Below, in pieces: positions 1-13,475 of a stretch of 64,000 bases of DNA; within the stretch, counting starts at the first letter, position 1; each line of letters opens with the position of its first letter. This stretch comes from Acanthosoma haemorrhoidale (Eukaryota; Arthropoda; Insecta; Hemiptera; Acanthosomatidae), in the NCBI GenBank assembly GCA_930367205.1, contig OV884011.1:111219139-111283138 (forward strand). The letters run 5' to 3'. The notes under the pieces are model-generated. The model was not told where the DNA came from and searched no databases. It was given only the letters and a program-made list of their open reading frames with translations. Made by a program: the position numbers and the translations under genes.

Positions 1-3000
1 TTTTTTCATTACATAAGTAAGCTATGAATTTTTTTTTTAATGAGTAGAGAGGTGTAATTTAATTTTATAATTTGTAAGATAATCCATATAATTTGTAAAA
101 TGCATATAATTTTGTTATATCAATTAGAAAAAATGCTTAATATAACCCATGGACATTTAACAAGTAAATATTGAATTTTTCGGAGAAAATTACTGAATGA
201 TTTTTTATAATTTGTTATCATTTATATTATTATTTAGGTCCATTTGAAGATTCAAAAAAATATATACTTTGACAATTCTAATAATTATTATAACATAGTA
301 AAATTTACTAATTTTGCGGTTTATAGTATCAGTTAAGTTATAATTAAACAATAACTAACCTTGATAGATTATCACGCCACAGTGGACTCACGTTTTCTGA
401 AAAATAATGGATTTTCACACTGATCATGTTAGTACTCAGGGTGAGACGTTGGCACAATGTATCACGCCATGCTTCAGAGTGTGAAATAAAAGCCCCTCCA
501 ATGTAGTTCTGATTCCTTTCAAGTCAAGTTGACCTGAAGTAATGTACCATTCAAACTTAGGCAGTTAAGATTTTTTCATCCGCTTAGTAAACGGTCAATT
601 GTTCCTTAGAATGGAAATAAAATTACTTAGTGTTAAAATGGATCGTACAGGATTTTCACTCTCTTAATCAGCGTTTAAAAACAGTTTGACAAAGACATTA
701 CTCCTTACCTTAAGGACGTTCAGCATCCAAATAGTTAACGAGTGTCTGATAATATTCATATATGAAATCATATTATGGTCAGCGGTATGAGAGGAATTTT
801 CAATCTCACGGCTGTTTAGGTAAGCATTGGGTCAGGACAGCAAAGAAACTGGGACATCTGATACAAAAGTCAACAATGACAAAATTTCACCACTCTCTTC
901 TATCCATTATGAGCGTTTTATTTATGATCTATTGTAAAACTCAATTTAGATTCTACGGAAATTCTTCCAGAGTAATCATAAAAATATTTACAGAATAGCT
1001 TCAGAAAGTATTACGTACAGTTTCAAAGAAAGTTATATTTCTAAAGATCCAAAATAACTGTTAAAGGGAAACTCTAACTTAACTGTTTTTCCCTTAAAAG
1101 TATTGACTAAACTTTTAAATGAAATTCTCAGCCAATTACAAAGTTTATGACCATTAGAGGTACAGGTTAGAATCTGGTTTATTAAAATCATTATTATCAT
1201 AAAATTAAGATAATTTTCTTGATGAATGCTTAGGCCAAAGCCGTATAGAAAAATAATGCCTGTTTTTTTTCTTCAAAATATTTAATACTCTACATATTAT
1301 TAAAACATAAGAACATATTACTTCAGATTTATACATTATTTATTAAAATAATTATCAAATTTATTTATCTATTTATGTGAACAATTTATGTATGTTGTAA
1401 GTAGAATCATCTTAATTTTTTTCATTTGACATACTACTAATAATAATGCATACTTGATGAAAAAGATAATAAAAAAATGTAAGCCTTGTAGTTACAACCG
1501 AATAGAATGAATAAATGTATAAGGTTACCTTCAGTTTAGAGAGAAAATCACATAGACGGGACTGGTGTTAAAATTTTGTTTAATAAAAAGTTTTTAAACT
1601 TGCCCAACTTGTTGTTTGGATGGATTAATAAATACTACTTTTTTTTGACATTGCAAACATTGAAAATATTTTATTGGTGTGAACGAGTCTGAGAGTTTAG
1701 TGTGTATGTGTATACTATATGTTATATATACATATATATGGTGAAGCGATATAACTTATACATGTTATTGCCAGACCTCCCCCCGTGGCTAGGGCATGGT
1801 GTATTCTCAATGCACCAATGCAAATTTTATAGTGTTATTACAATCTGTTTATTTGATATTAGAAACTTCGAATTCTCTTTAATACTCGCCTCGTTGCTTC
1901 CTATTAACATCCTTGCTACCTAATTATTACCATAGCTAGGAAAGTAAACAGCGCATCAAACGATAGGCTAATAATTTCACAATCTTATTTAAAAACTGTT
2001 ACAACGATTTATTTTATATTGAAAAATGATCTCTTCAACTAGCACATATAATAATAATTATCTCAATTTTTCAAGGAAGATGTTTCACACCCAGAGTGCA
2101 CATAATTTATTTTTATACTTTTCGAACTGAGATTCGCCAACTTACATGTTACAAAGATCCTCTCATGTGCTAGAAAGACGTATCGGCGATGGCAAAAACC
2201 GTGACTTAGGCTATACCTGAAAGTTAACTTGTGGATCTGCAGGTAGTAGTTAGTGAAATGTTTAACAATGCTACGGATATGGGCATTATGCTTGTATGAA
2301 GAAATACTGAACAAAAAACAAATTAGTTTTTCTGGCACAAAATCAAATAAAAAATCACTACTCTAGAAACTTCGGAAATTAAAATGGATTATATATTGAT
2401 GATTATTTCACAATATTGCGAAATGTTATTAGTTTGGGAATTTCCTGTATTTAATAGAGGTTAGTTAGGTTAATAGAGGAGGTCTGTTACTGATTTTCAG
2501 ATCCAGCCTTGGATGGTAGGTCGGTTATGTCATCCGTAGGAGTCACCTGAGCTATTTTTTGTCTCTCAGTCCAAGTTCAATATGTTCAATATGATGTCGC
2601 AGTTCAATATGTCGAATTGGGCCAGTCAGGTAGAAATTTTGGGTCAGCTTGTTTGCTTGTTTCTTGGGATTTATTTCGGCGTAAAACTCTCAGGTCATCA
2701 ACACCGCTGCTTGTAGATTTAAACTATTTTAGAGAGCCCATCAATGAGACCCCGAGCTAGTAGGCTGTTATGAATATCTTTCTAAAGGACAAGAAGTATG
2801 AATCGGAAGAAAATCACTTAAAGCTAACTTCGATACATAAGTACAATCCACCAATGACGGCTCCACCCTCAGTGGGCTCTGTTTGCTGTAGCTGTGGTTA
2901 TGAAGACTCATGCATAATAAAGTGATTCGCTGAGGCAGGCTTTAATCAGCTGTTTGAGGACTTCGTTGTTGAGGCGTCCCCTACAAACGTGAACCAACAA

Positions 3001-4677
3001 ATCCATTAATCATTAATTCCAAATCAACCTAATCAACTCCTATCCTACCATGTAACAAGAGCGCGTCTGCAGTCTGCATTCATAAGAGGTAAACCTTTTT
3101 TTGTTTAAGACACTCTCCACCTTAGCTTTACCGTGCTCGCTAGATATATTCATTTATCCATACTTAATTCGCTTTATGATATATGATTTGCTGTATGTTG
3201 TCAATTATCGTTTATGTTGCTTGTTATAATTTTAGTCCGTCGCCCTAACGTACACGACCCTGGGGTATCTATGCTTGTATGGATAAATATTTGTCATTAC
3301 ATTTCTAAAGTCTACATTTATTTAATCCAGGCACACTTATCGAACATAAAATTATAATTATGTAACCAATATAACTCAAGTATTCGTTGTTGCCAGACAA
3401 AGCAAAAATAAGCACTCGAAAAAGGTATACTGTATTTACCTTTAAATGGAGGTCAATTAGCTTTATTTTCAGACTTCGTTTGAGACTATCTAAAGAAATC
3501 GTATATTGTTTGCCATGGGTTAGCGGAAAGCGGAAAGAGCGCCTGACCAGAGACAAGGTCCCAGGACCAGAGAAGGAGGTCTCAGATCCGATGTGGGCCC
3601 TTTCTTTCTTGGATAGTCATCATTAAATTGGATGCCTTCATATCAAATATAATCAAGAAAATAAAGACTTATAGAATAATATTATTTATTATTTACATGT
3701 CAATATTCAAGTCTTGTCTTATTATGTTTCTTTTATTGACTCAGGCCAAAACAGCATAAAATAATAGTAAAGTTCCAAACTAATGTGACTAAAGTTGCTT
3801 AAAAAAGTTTAATTTAAAATTTTCGTATTTATTCATCCTGAATACAATCTGCCATCGGCTTAAACATTTACATAGGTACAAAAGTCTATTTTTTTTTTTT
3901 GGTTTAAATTTACTTGCCTAATTTAATTTCTAATAGCTGAGCAGCCATGAGATGTTTTTTATTACACACACAGAACTTCATTGTGTTTATTGACTTGAAA
4001 TTACCCGTTCCGTAGTACATTTTATAATGTTGAATGTAGTTTTAATAATCATGATATACGTTATTTTTTATCGTTTTGGTCAAAATCAGTTGTATTTATC
4101 TCCTCATATAGGGTTACCTTTTTTTATTTCCGTGTCTGAGTGTGTCATCTAAAGGGTAATAAAACGTTGCTAAAAAAAAAAAATGTTATTCATACTCAAA
4201 CGACAACCATCATTTAATTTACGATCACTAATGTGGAACAGTAAAAATATAAAGAGTAATCGCAAAATCTAACTACAAAACACCTTCCTCCCCTCCTCCG
4301 TCTTTTCAACCCCAATTTATTTTAATATTTCAGCAACCGTTATACCAATTGTAGCTAAAGCTGGTGCCATAAAAATACTCATATGCTAGGGCAACAGAAG
4401 GCATATATTTAAGGCAAGCACAGTAAGAATACATGAAAATCAAAGCGCCAATCAAAGCTTTTCATACTTATTTGAGCTCAGTTTTAAAGCGCATTAGTGT
4501 GCGAAAAGCACTTCTTATAAATAATAAGATTAATTGATGCAATCATCTCAGGGCAACTCAGTTAGCCCGAATTTATTTTAATCTGAGCTTCATGCTAGAA
4601 ATTATAAGGTTAATATTTTATATCCGGAGACATCAAGTCATTAAAGTCATTAAATACTGTTACACACCCGGTCTTTC
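1..4677. other. AT-rich non-coding stretch
   Basis: I recognise no gene here. The sequence is AT-rich with homopolymer runs and stop codons in all frames; the longest open frames are under 100 codons with no family signature. Two slightly GC-richer patches, near 2860-2990 and 3510-3620, have no splice-site context that would make them convincing exons. Confidence 0.6.
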
Positions 4678-4870
4678 ATCAAAAGAAAAAGCTGATTTTG
4701 AACCCCACCCAAGACTTAAGTGACAAGAATTGAACAGAAGGTTTGGACAGTTATACAGACTACTAAACAGAAACTCAAACTTTACGCTCACGGAAAAGAT
4801 CTATGAGAGGACAGCCAAACATTCGAACATAAAACAAACCCAGTTACATTACAAACTCATTCCTTCATAG
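4678..4870 (+). pseudogene. Possible Jockey-type LINE reverse transcriptase relic
   Basis: One plus frame reads through about 60 codons with a single internal TGA at 4721-4723 and a TAG at 4868-4870. It contains the stretch RFGQLYRLLNRNSNFTLTEK, which resembles the segment after the palm of Jockey-clade reverse transcriptases, where a short aromatic-LL-x-R-NS motif is followed by a helix of the thumb/connection. Neither catalytic motif (F/YADD) nor endonuclease is present, so at best this is a small decayed internal piece. The family call rests on this short similarity alone; it could be chance. Confidence 0.35.
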
Positions 4871-7694
4871 TGATCTCCATTTGCTATCTGTCCTTGACCT
4901 AATACCCTCAATATTTTCCTAATTCTACAAAAAACACAAATCCTCTTGTGGACTTCATATCCACTATTACTCATCCTTACATTTTCTTCTCATCGCCTAT
5001 AGTGGTATTGTCCTTGGGATATATCGTAAATAGAACCATGCCATGGGGACCTGGCACTGGCCATCACTCCCACTCAACCCCTGAGCGTCTGTGTCTCTCT
5101 CTGATCTTCACCACAAGGCAAATCGGTCAGAGAGGACGGTGGGGGCCCTTCCATTAGATTGATATATTGCATTAGGTTGAATAGAAGAACCAGAAAGTGC
5201 GGCGAGACTCTGCTCAGAATGGGTAGGTCTATATACATGATTGTGAATTGTACATAAGTAAGAATGAATTCTTACATCCTGAAAAAGTAAAGTCAAATAG
5301 ATTAAATATAAAAATTGAATATGAGTTGGCATATTGGCGCAGGTAGATGAAAGAGATATTTTAGATTTTCATCAAATTTATTCGTGGAAAACCTTTTTAC
5401 ATTATATGTATGTCTATATCTGATCAAGGGGACGCGGTACCCTTTAACTGTCTAGTTAATTGAAGAGGAAGCTATAACTTACAAAATTTATTAATTTAAG
5501 TACTGGTGCGTCAGAAAAATTAAACATTAAAAAAACTGACTAGTTCATTTCACTCCATGCAGCACCAGAACGAGCATATATTATACTATAATACCACATG
5601 TATTGGTGTCCTTGCTCAATTGATTACAGATTGTTGGGCGTCATATCCACGTCATTGGTCAAGTAGGCTCACGAAACACGAAACCATTTTTATACCGCAG
5701 GTTTAAAAAAAAAGGGTTCCGGGCCCAAAGCAAGGGGCTAATTTCAACGGCTAGTTTTTCTACTCCCTAAACGCATGAAAATCATCCGGTCATTCGAAAA
5801 TTTCAAAGGTGTACTTTTCAATACTTTTGATTGTTCTTACTTGGTTCGTTAAATATGACAAATAAAAAAAAAAAAATTCCTAATTCACAAACTGGAATTT
5901 AGGATAATATATTTAATTATTATGTAAACCGACTTGAACAGCAAGCTGTCAAAAAATAATTATATTTTCTTATAACTAATTTCTTAAAAAAAATGACTTG
6001 AGAAGTTGAGAAGAAGAGGAAAGTTGACGAGGTAATATATGAATGACCGACTCGTTATTTGACAAATTATCCATTATCACATCATAACCAAAACATATAA
6101 AGCTTAGGCCATGGGATTTTTGAATGTAAATTTAAAATTTCACATGGACTCTATCGTTTTCATGGTTGCTATCGTATAAAAAAAATATAGAGTTTCTCCC
6201 AAAGATATTGGCTGATATAGGGGAATAATAATTAAGCTGTGAATAATCGCTCCAAGAGCTGTCTCTTAGACATGCTTAGGCAATGCTTCTGTAGCATTGC
6301 CAATTTGTTGATCGGTTTCAAAAATTGTTAACTAAATTGTATCATTTGTAATACAAACATGAGAAAATAGATTTCGTGGAAAGCGAATGTGGACTATCGA
6401 GAGATGAATTCCAAGTTTAAATGATAGAACTCATGAGATTCATAAATGATAATGAAAACCTAGTCGGTGTTTTATAACCAAAGATATTTCAAGCAATTTT
6501 GCCTTTATATGTTAGTGTATGCTTAAAAGTCTCTTTCTAGCCTTCACGATTATTTTTTTATTAAACGTGTTCTTTTGACAGCTTCAGTTGCCATCTTCAG
6601 TCTCAGCAATGATTGTATCTCACTTACCCACACTTTGGCACACTATATATATATATATATATAAAGGCTAACTGGCCATGTACATTAAACAGTTATACAG
6701 GCCAGGCCACGTTCTTGGTCATATAGCCATTTAGCAAATAAAAAAATAGCAAACATTAAAAAAACAATATTAAATTCATCATTTCCTGGCTACCCGAGGC
6801 ATTCATTTCAAAGTATATTTTATAGTTTCTTATTGCGTTATCAACACTAATGTGTCTTCCTCCTTTTTATCGTATCTACTATAATATAAATATAATGTAT
6901 AAATATCTGCTAGTTTAATAATTAGATAGAATTGGGTCAGTTAATAGATACAAGGCCGAATTGATTAATGATTAATGATTAATTTATTTTACGTACTTTC
7001 CGTTATCATTCCTTAGCTGAAACGTACTCAAGGCAACTTCATCTATTGTTGATAAAAATTTCAGATCGATTGAATCATTTTTACGGTTGCTGAAGTAAAT
7101 TGTATATGGAGAGACGAAAGACATCCGTTTGACAGCAGAGACTCCTTCGGTTCCAGAAAAAAAAATATTTTGTAAATTATTGGTTAAACATAACGGGTGG
7201 GATTAAATACCACAGCTAATAATAAATTTGATGATTTGTTAGTCAGTTATACCCAGATTCGTAAAGGCTTTTTTCACTTCACAAAAGGCTTGGATTTTTA
7301 AAATTGTCAAAATTTGGAGATAGAAATGCATTTTATTTTAGCCTAATCCCATAAACAGAGTACCTTTTGCAATAGCAATGCGCAATAATTTTTTTAAAAA
7401 AATTAGAAATTCAATTACAAAATAACCCATTACTTATTACTTTGGAACAGCTGCTATTTATTTTAATTGATGAGAAATTATTATATCCACGTACCATGAT
7501 TACCTTAGTAGAACTGAAAGGTTTTCATTTTGTTTTAATGGTCATATGCCTAAACAAAATCTTCCGAATTAGATTAACATATAAATTAAGTTTAAAATTA
7601 TATTTGTCCCCCAAAATTAATTTGCCAATAAGCTATTCAAAATAAACTAAAAATTTTCACGAAAATAATCGTTCTAAGTCTAGAATGCTCTTAC
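4871..7694. other. Non-coding stretch
   Basis: No gene recognised. It contains a short (AT)n run at about 6643-6662 and a GC-richer patch near 5030-5160 whose short open frames have no recognisable domain. The rest is AT-rich sequence with frequent stops. Confidence 0.55.
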
Positions 7695-7820
7695 CTGCCG
7701 AGATGTTCCTTGGCAGAAGCGAGGGAAGTAACTGGTGGCGGGAATTCAGCCTCCACGGTATAGCTCGGTATAGAACCGAGGAATCCCGATCGGAACCGAG
7801 CAAACCCGAACAATGCTTGA
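7695..7820 (-). CDS. Candidate internal exon, unknown protein
   Basis: This 126-nt block is clearly GC-richer than its AT-rich surroundings. Read on the minus strand it follows an acceptor-like CAG/TAG (exon starting at 7820) and ends at a strong donor, CAG|GTAAGA, with the intron starting at 7694. One frame is open throughout in phase 2 to phase 2 (42 codons); it includes SGFLGSIPSYTVEAEFPPPV. I do not recognise the protein and found no partner exon, so the gene is unknown. It might also be a fragment of an old transposon. The evidence is composition, splice sites and an open frame only. Confidence 0.35.
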
Positions 7821-8560
7821 CTACTGGGATTTAGCCCTTATTGAGTTAAAAGTTTGGAAGGAAAATGTAATTTATGAAATAAATCAAATCATCTTTCAAT
7901 ATATCGTCATTTTATACGTGGTTTTATAAATTTGTTTTCATTAAGGAGTCCATATACAAAAAAAAAAACCTAAAAAATTAGAGCCATTAAGTGCCAAAAG
8001 CTCTTACGGTGACAAAAAAAGTTGGTTTCGGATAAGTCTCCTAAAAAGATTAGAAAAAAAATTGAACTAATTTATCCATGGATCAACATCACTCACACTT
8101 GTATGTGTTTTTATTATATAAAAGTTATTTTTTTATAATTAATTTATTTCACGAATTAATTTAGTTTTTTATTTCAATTGTGAACTAAATTGGGTATTTG
8201 AAATAAAATACATAGAATGTTTACAAACAATATCACGTGATACTTATGCAACACCAAGTCAATTTCTTAAAAACTTATTCAATGACTGCAATCAAACTAC
8301 TCAGAATATTTTATCAAAACTACGTCATTCTATTTTCTTACCAGTCTCATAGTTGGCATAAAAAAAAGCTCTGGATTCCTGGGCTCTTTATTTTTATATT
8401 GTCTTGCAGAAAAGAAAGACTTGATAGTAAATATCCCATGGTTGAGCTACCCATAAATACCAACCACCCTCATACAAAGTTAACAAGAGATTATTTCATG
8501 TATGTTAGGCCAGTTAATATAAACCTTTCGGGAACCGTAGTTGAAAGTAATTGTTGTAAA

Positions 8561-8684
8561 CCTGGAAATGGTTTTAATCTGTTCCTTTGACGTCAAATAA
8601 TAGTAACCTGAGCTTGTCCCGTTCCAAGTAGTGAACCAAGGGGAGGGGAGGACCACAATTTCGGTCTTTTCTCAGTTTCTGGCC
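8561..8684 (+). repeat. Dispersed repeat, copy 1
   Basis: This segment matches 9932-10042 with small gaps. Both begin CTGGAAATGGTTTTAATCTG, share GTCAAATAAT and CCCGTTCCAAG in the middle, and end TCAGTTTCTGGCC. Copy 1 carries extra sequence after the AAGGGGA stretch. No coding function is visible; it is probably a transposon relic of unknown family. Confidence 0.75.
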
Positions 8685-9931
8685 ACACGAGAGTCACAAA
8701 TATTCCAGAGCAGCCAGGACACACATTTTTGTGTATCTGGCCTTGGCCAAATATGTGTTATCCATAATGAGTATACCCGATGAAGAAAAATCATGTTTAT
8801 TAGACGTCCTAAATAACATTAGCTAACCCGCCTTCAATATTGAATCACGTAGCATAGGAAATGTGCTTAACAAGTTCTTGGACAAACTGCTTAAACTGGA
8901 ACAGAATGGTCTGCCAAAATTTGGGTACAATATTTTCGTATTTAAACGATACTAAAAAGATGTATACACGCTGAAAGGGTTACTAGCTTGACTGTCACTT
9001 AAAGTGTGAACTTGCCTTCATTCCAGTGGCCATTTCCTTTACGCAAAGTCCTGCTAACTGTACTTACTTTTTTCATGGCTGACCTGGCAATCAAGACTGA
9101 CTGTTGGGATACAAACGTTTCGTGGCAAAAGGGCTTTTCACAGTTAGAAGATCAGTTAAGTTTTAGTCAGGCATATGGTCAGACATGGCCATAGAGCAAA
9201 TTACAATGCGCTCCATAAAAGCTAAAGGGGGTGTTAGTAGAAGACGTGGTATTGCTATGATTGCCATTATGGTTATTATCTAAGCAAATGGACAATTTTT
9301 CGGCGTCATTTTTACACGAATATGCCCGGTTGTATAGCATTCGAAGAGACCATTAAGATGTGAAGTTTGTGGACTGGTTTTCGACATATCACCCTTTTCC
9401 TGTGGAGAAACCATCATGTCAATATACACTCATAGAGGGTGATAGGATTAATTGTCATCAAGCGTATGAGATTTATTATATCAATAAATGTTAACTCAGA
9501 TCAATTCGTCAATTCATTCATTCCTATTTTTCACTGACTTCATTGACATCATATTTGATTAAAAAAAGCATCATTCTGGTTGAATTTTTAAAGTACGTAA
9601 TCATTTTCTAGGTCAAGTAGTGCAATGGTAGAGTTACAACTCCTAGGTAACTTTTTGGAGTCTTGTAAGCGTATAACGGAGATTTAAAAACTCAGGATTT
9701 TTATAATTTGCCTGGACGGAAATAAAACACATAGGTGCTCTGATCAAATGATCAATGATTAATGAACCTGTATTGCTTAACAGACTTTAATACATACAAT
9801 TAAAATCTTAATTTTTTAAAAACTTTTTTAACATAAAATTAATCAATGATTAATGCTATGGATGTTATCACCTAACCCCGTGAACAAAATCTTCATTAAA
9901 ACATCATACCTATGCCTGTTAATCAGGAACG

Positions 9932-10042
9932 CTGGAAATGGTTTTAATCTGTTCATTTAACGTCAAATAATTGTATCCTAAGTTTACCCCGTTCCAAGTG
10001 GTGAGCCAAGGGGACGATAAAAACTTTTTTCAGTTTCTGGCC
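9932..10042 (+). repeat. Dispersed repeat, copy 2
   Basis: Second copy of the repeat at 8561-8684, same orientation, about 1.4 kb away, with scattered substitutions and a shorter centre. Confidence 0.75.
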
Positions 10043-10516
10043 TGTAACTTTTACAGCGCACTCAAGTGAAAATGGTATTGCATTATAAATTAAAGAACAT
10101 TAGATTTTGCGTAAATTGAGTACCTCAAACGTTGAATTTTGTTTGGCGAAAGAGACAAAATTTACAGTCAAAAAACGATTGACCTGCTAATTTTCTTTAA
10201 ATAATTCTATATAGTCATTTTCAATAAATTTTAACTTGAAAACGGATATTCTAATAAAGTGCAAATAAAATCGATGGTTTCTGCTAGGGGTCTCCTCTCA
10301 ACCAATGACAGGAAGGGTTTCATTTTCAGTAAAAATATCTACGATATGAGATATAAAGAAAGATCCACCAAAAATACTTTTAAAATAACAAAATTAATAT
10401 ATCTTATAATATTTGTAGACCTAGTTGAGATACATATTTTAAATTATATTATAACCATTACAGACATTACATATAATTTATTTTTACAATCTCTTCTTGG
10501 AGGAAAAGTAGTAACT

Positions 10517-10531
10517 CCCCCCCCCCCCCCC
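10517..10531. repeat. Poly-C run
   Basis: Fifteen consecutive C residues, conspicuous in AT-rich sequence. Length is likely unstable or assembly-dependent. Confidence 0.9.
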
Positions 10532-10813
10532 GAATTAAAGCCACTTTTGAAAAAAAAATCCTGACTTGATTTGTAGGAGGACCAAAAATACACCTGTCAT
10601 TGTGGCTCAAAGGTCGGTTTTCCGAAAATGTTTCTTTTAGGGCTCACATTCATGCAATTTTATTGTAATATTTCCATAGCAAAAATACTCATTTTCAATA
10701 TATTTCATATTTCCTAGGGTTTCAAAGTGAAGTTCTTGCTTCTACAACACAAAAATTGTTCTATTTTGTTTCAGTATAGTTAGAATAAGATCAGGCAATT
10801 TGTTTAAAGTTAT

Positions 10814-11146
10814 CTAACAAACATTTCTGACAATCAGACAGATCATGTTGCACCCTCTGCGCCATATTTTGTTTTCCCAATAGCATGAAGATGTTGTATA
10901 ACAGAAGTATAACTGATGACCGATTAAGTGTTTTGAAATTTTTCTATTTGTCTGATGTGGGTTGGCCTCTACTAAAGCCTTTAATTCATTATCATCAAAC
11001 GTTATAGCCCCTTCACAAGATTCATTCACTAGACTTGTATTGCCAGATTGAAAATGATATACAGTTCTGTCATTCGCTTTACCATCACCAAAATCCAAAG
11101 ATTTTTGGAAAGGCTTCGGAAGCATTATGTCCAAGTTTAAATTCAT
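10814..11146 (-). pseudogene. Mariner transposase N-terminal fragment
   Basis: The 110-codon minus-strand frame looks like the DNA-binding part of a mariner (Tc1/mariner superfamily) transposase. It contains NDRTVYHFQSGNTSL followed about 15 residues later by FDDNELKALVEANPHQTNRK. In mariner transposases the first paired helix-turn-helix ends in a similar W/F-x-x-F-x-SG-x-x-S-L stretch, and the linker carries D-x-x-L-x-x-L-V-E-x-(N/D)-P-x-x-T-x-R before the second helix-turn-helix. After that point the frame degrades and stops. The catalytic D,D34D region is absent, so the copy cannot be active. No flanking inverted repeats were identified. Family assignment is from recognisable spacing of these motifs. 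Confidence 0.7.
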
Positions 11147-12921
11147 ATAAGAATATAACTTGATATTTCTCAGATTTCATTGATAGTAAAAAAATACACA
11201 AATGCTTGTGAACAGTTCACATTAAAATATAAGATTAATGTCTAAATTTAATTAAATCTAAAGATTAATTTAATGCCCATTGTATTGGTGTTTGTAAACA
11301 AGAGATGGATTCTTACTTTAATGATTTCATCAAAATAAATAAATCTGACATTCCATCCTTTCCAGCCCAATACGTCAGTGCCCAACCGGTGGTTTGAAGA
11401 CCAAAGATGGTCTGCCGAATTTAAAATGGACAATTTAAAATTTTTATATTTATTATAAACTGATTCCAATAACTTTGTTATACTTAATCAAACTTAAATA
11501 ATTTGTTATTTATATTGATAACAAATTATTAAAGCTATTGTTATAATTACACATAACAGTATAATAGCTCGTAAGTGCATTTTATAGTAATAGTATGCAA
11601 ATGTTATGATCATTATTTATTTGCTATTTGCTCTTTTAAAAAATAGTGTTGATAATCCATAAGATTCAAAATTGTGAGTTTACGATTCATCACATCTTAA
11701 CAGCTAACAACCTCTTAAATGGCTTACACTAAAATTACATAAAAGAACACATAAAGTGAAGTAGACATAATTGTTGAAATAACTGAACATTATAGACTTG
11801 ATAACAATCTTTTAAGAAATGTTATGAATTTTCCATTCAATACAATTCAATGCAAAGTAAAAAATACAAGTAAAACAATAAAAATGTTAACCCACATATT
11901 TATTTATTTTTGTTAATGATAATGCAGATGTTTAATGGAAATCTTAATAGAAGTTTATCATTTATTATTAGTTTAATTTTCTTAGCAGCCTATCATGGAC
12001 CACTTAAGTATCATTTAAATGAACCCTATACTAATGGTTCAAATTTGCAATGAATCGACTCAGAATGGGTGTGTAAGTATTGACACCATTGAAAGTCACC
12101 TCTTGAAGTAATCAATATCGATATAAAAAGTTCTATTATATGTTACATAAATGAAAGCATTATTTAATAATTACCCCATGCATCATCCACCATGCTCCAA
12201 TGGTAAAATCCCATTTAAAAATAAAATTTAATCATAACTCAATGGAAAACTTATCTTATGTGTGATTTATGAATTATCTCCAAAAAACAATTAGAAGCAG
12301 GTTGAAAGCTCATAACATGAAATAATATTTCTTTATTTTCTTTTTTTTACTTATATTTTGTTTACTTAAAAACAAATATTGATAATGCATCCCAGTTGCA
12401 CCTTTGATGTTGCCTTAAAGAAAGATAGTGGTTGCCTCGCAATAGGTAACAACTATTGATAGCTAACATAACCATTTCCAATGCTAATAAAAAATCCCTT
12501 ATATCTCAATGAATACTTTATAAAAAAAAAAAAGAAGGAATTCCAAGCATAAGCATATATATAATCAAGCGCTCAGCATTTGTTTGACACCTGGCATGTC
12601 TGATAAAACCAAATATCCATCGAATATAATACAGATATAGCTAAATTGATATTCCAACACAAACGCAATAAAATCCGAATAAAATTTTTCATCAACGCAT
12701 AAAATGAAATTAAGTTCACCTTGGATATAGTCAGTCTGATTATATCTATAAAAATGTTTCCTAAAATGAAAATACCTACAATATGACATTTGTATCCCTT
12801 TTGAACAGTCCATATGTACTGTTGTGATATTAGATATTGTGGAGTTTGTATATAAGAATTTTAAATATAAAGATTTAATCCAACTTATCAAGAAGGCAAA
12901 ATAAAAACAATTGAGAGTGGA
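11147..12921. other. Non-coding stretch
   Basis: No gene recognised. It is AT-rich; a 122-codon minus-strand open frame at 12565-12933 is Phe/Tyr/Ile-rich as expected from AT-biased noise and runs into the adjacent LTR. Confidence 0.55.
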
Positions 12922-13329
12922 TGAAAAAAACAAAAGATAGTACAGTTGTGGTGATTATGATGAAAACACACACATAATTACTTAGTGAGTAATTTAGTGA
13001 GTTTTGGAATCAGCCCGTAATACATGTTATTAGCTTGAGATTGTGAGTAAGAAAAACTTAAAAACTTTGTTGGTTAGTGGTTATTGACTTAAAGCAGAAC
13101 GGAAGAGAAATAGCACGAAGAGAAGAAGTATTAATTTGTTTAAAGAATGAAGAGAATTAAAGAAGAAAAGGAATCAAATTTATAGACAAGTATTTATATA
13201 ATTAATATAAGTTTATTTTTTTATTTGTGAAATTAAATTCATCTTTTTGCCAGATTTATTTTTGTTAATAGAACCTAATATTTCTTAATTTTACATACAA
13301 ATTTTGTCATGCACAAAGAACGTAATATT
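12922..13329 (+). repeat. 5' LTR of a decayed gypsy-type element (boundaries approximate)
   Basis: The right boundary is set by the primer-binding-like site starting at 13330. The left boundary is inferred from similarity to 24540 onward: both start TGAAAAAAAC/TGAAAAAAAA, share a GTTGT(G/T)GT(G/T) segment, and near their 3' ends share CTTTTTGCCA/CCTTTTGCCA and TTAATAGAACC/TTAACAGAACC. A TATA-like TATTTATATAAT lies near 13191-13202. No identical 3' copy was found downstream. Confidence 0.55.
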
Positions 13330-13350
13330 TGGCGCGCCCAACGTGGGGCT
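13330..13350 (+). other. Primer-binding site resembling tRNA-Lys complement
   Basis: TGGCGCGCCCAACGTGGGGC directly follows the LTR. The usual gypsy-type site, complementary to the 3' end of tRNA-Lys, is TGGCGCCCAACGTGGGGC; this copy carries two extra bases (GC) near the 5' end. This marks the element as a Ty3/gypsy-type LTR retrotransposon in plus orientation. Confidence 0.75.
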
Positions 13351-13475
13351 GATAACGAAGTAATCTGGCTAAAGGATTGTTTAGATAGTGTCACGAAAAT
13401 TGTGTTTAAATTTGATATAAAGGTTAGGGCTAAAAATTGTATTTGTGATTAAGATTAATATTGTTAGATTCAGTC

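Larger units (their letters stand above)
7821..10516. other. Non-coding stretch with a repeated segment
   Basis: No gene recognised. It contains both copies of a dispersed repeat listed separately (8561-8684 and 9932-10042). A 117-codon open frame at 8237-8590 overlaps the first repeat copy and has no recognisable domain, so I treat it as chance. Confidence 0.55.

Noticed and set aside
8237..8590. 117-codon plus-strand open frame
   Set aside because: Overlaps a dispersed repeat; the second repeat copy does not keep the frame.
9600..9680. tRNA-like stretch (TAGTGCAATGGTAGAG)
   Set aside because: Resembles an A box only; no B box or cloverleaf could be formed.
6960..9860. Recurrent TTAATGATTAATGATTAAT-type words
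   Set aside because: Low-complexity AT words without consistent spacing or element structure.
12565..12933. 122-codon minus-strand open frame
   Set aside because: Composition is that of AT-rich noise and it overlaps the start of an LTR.
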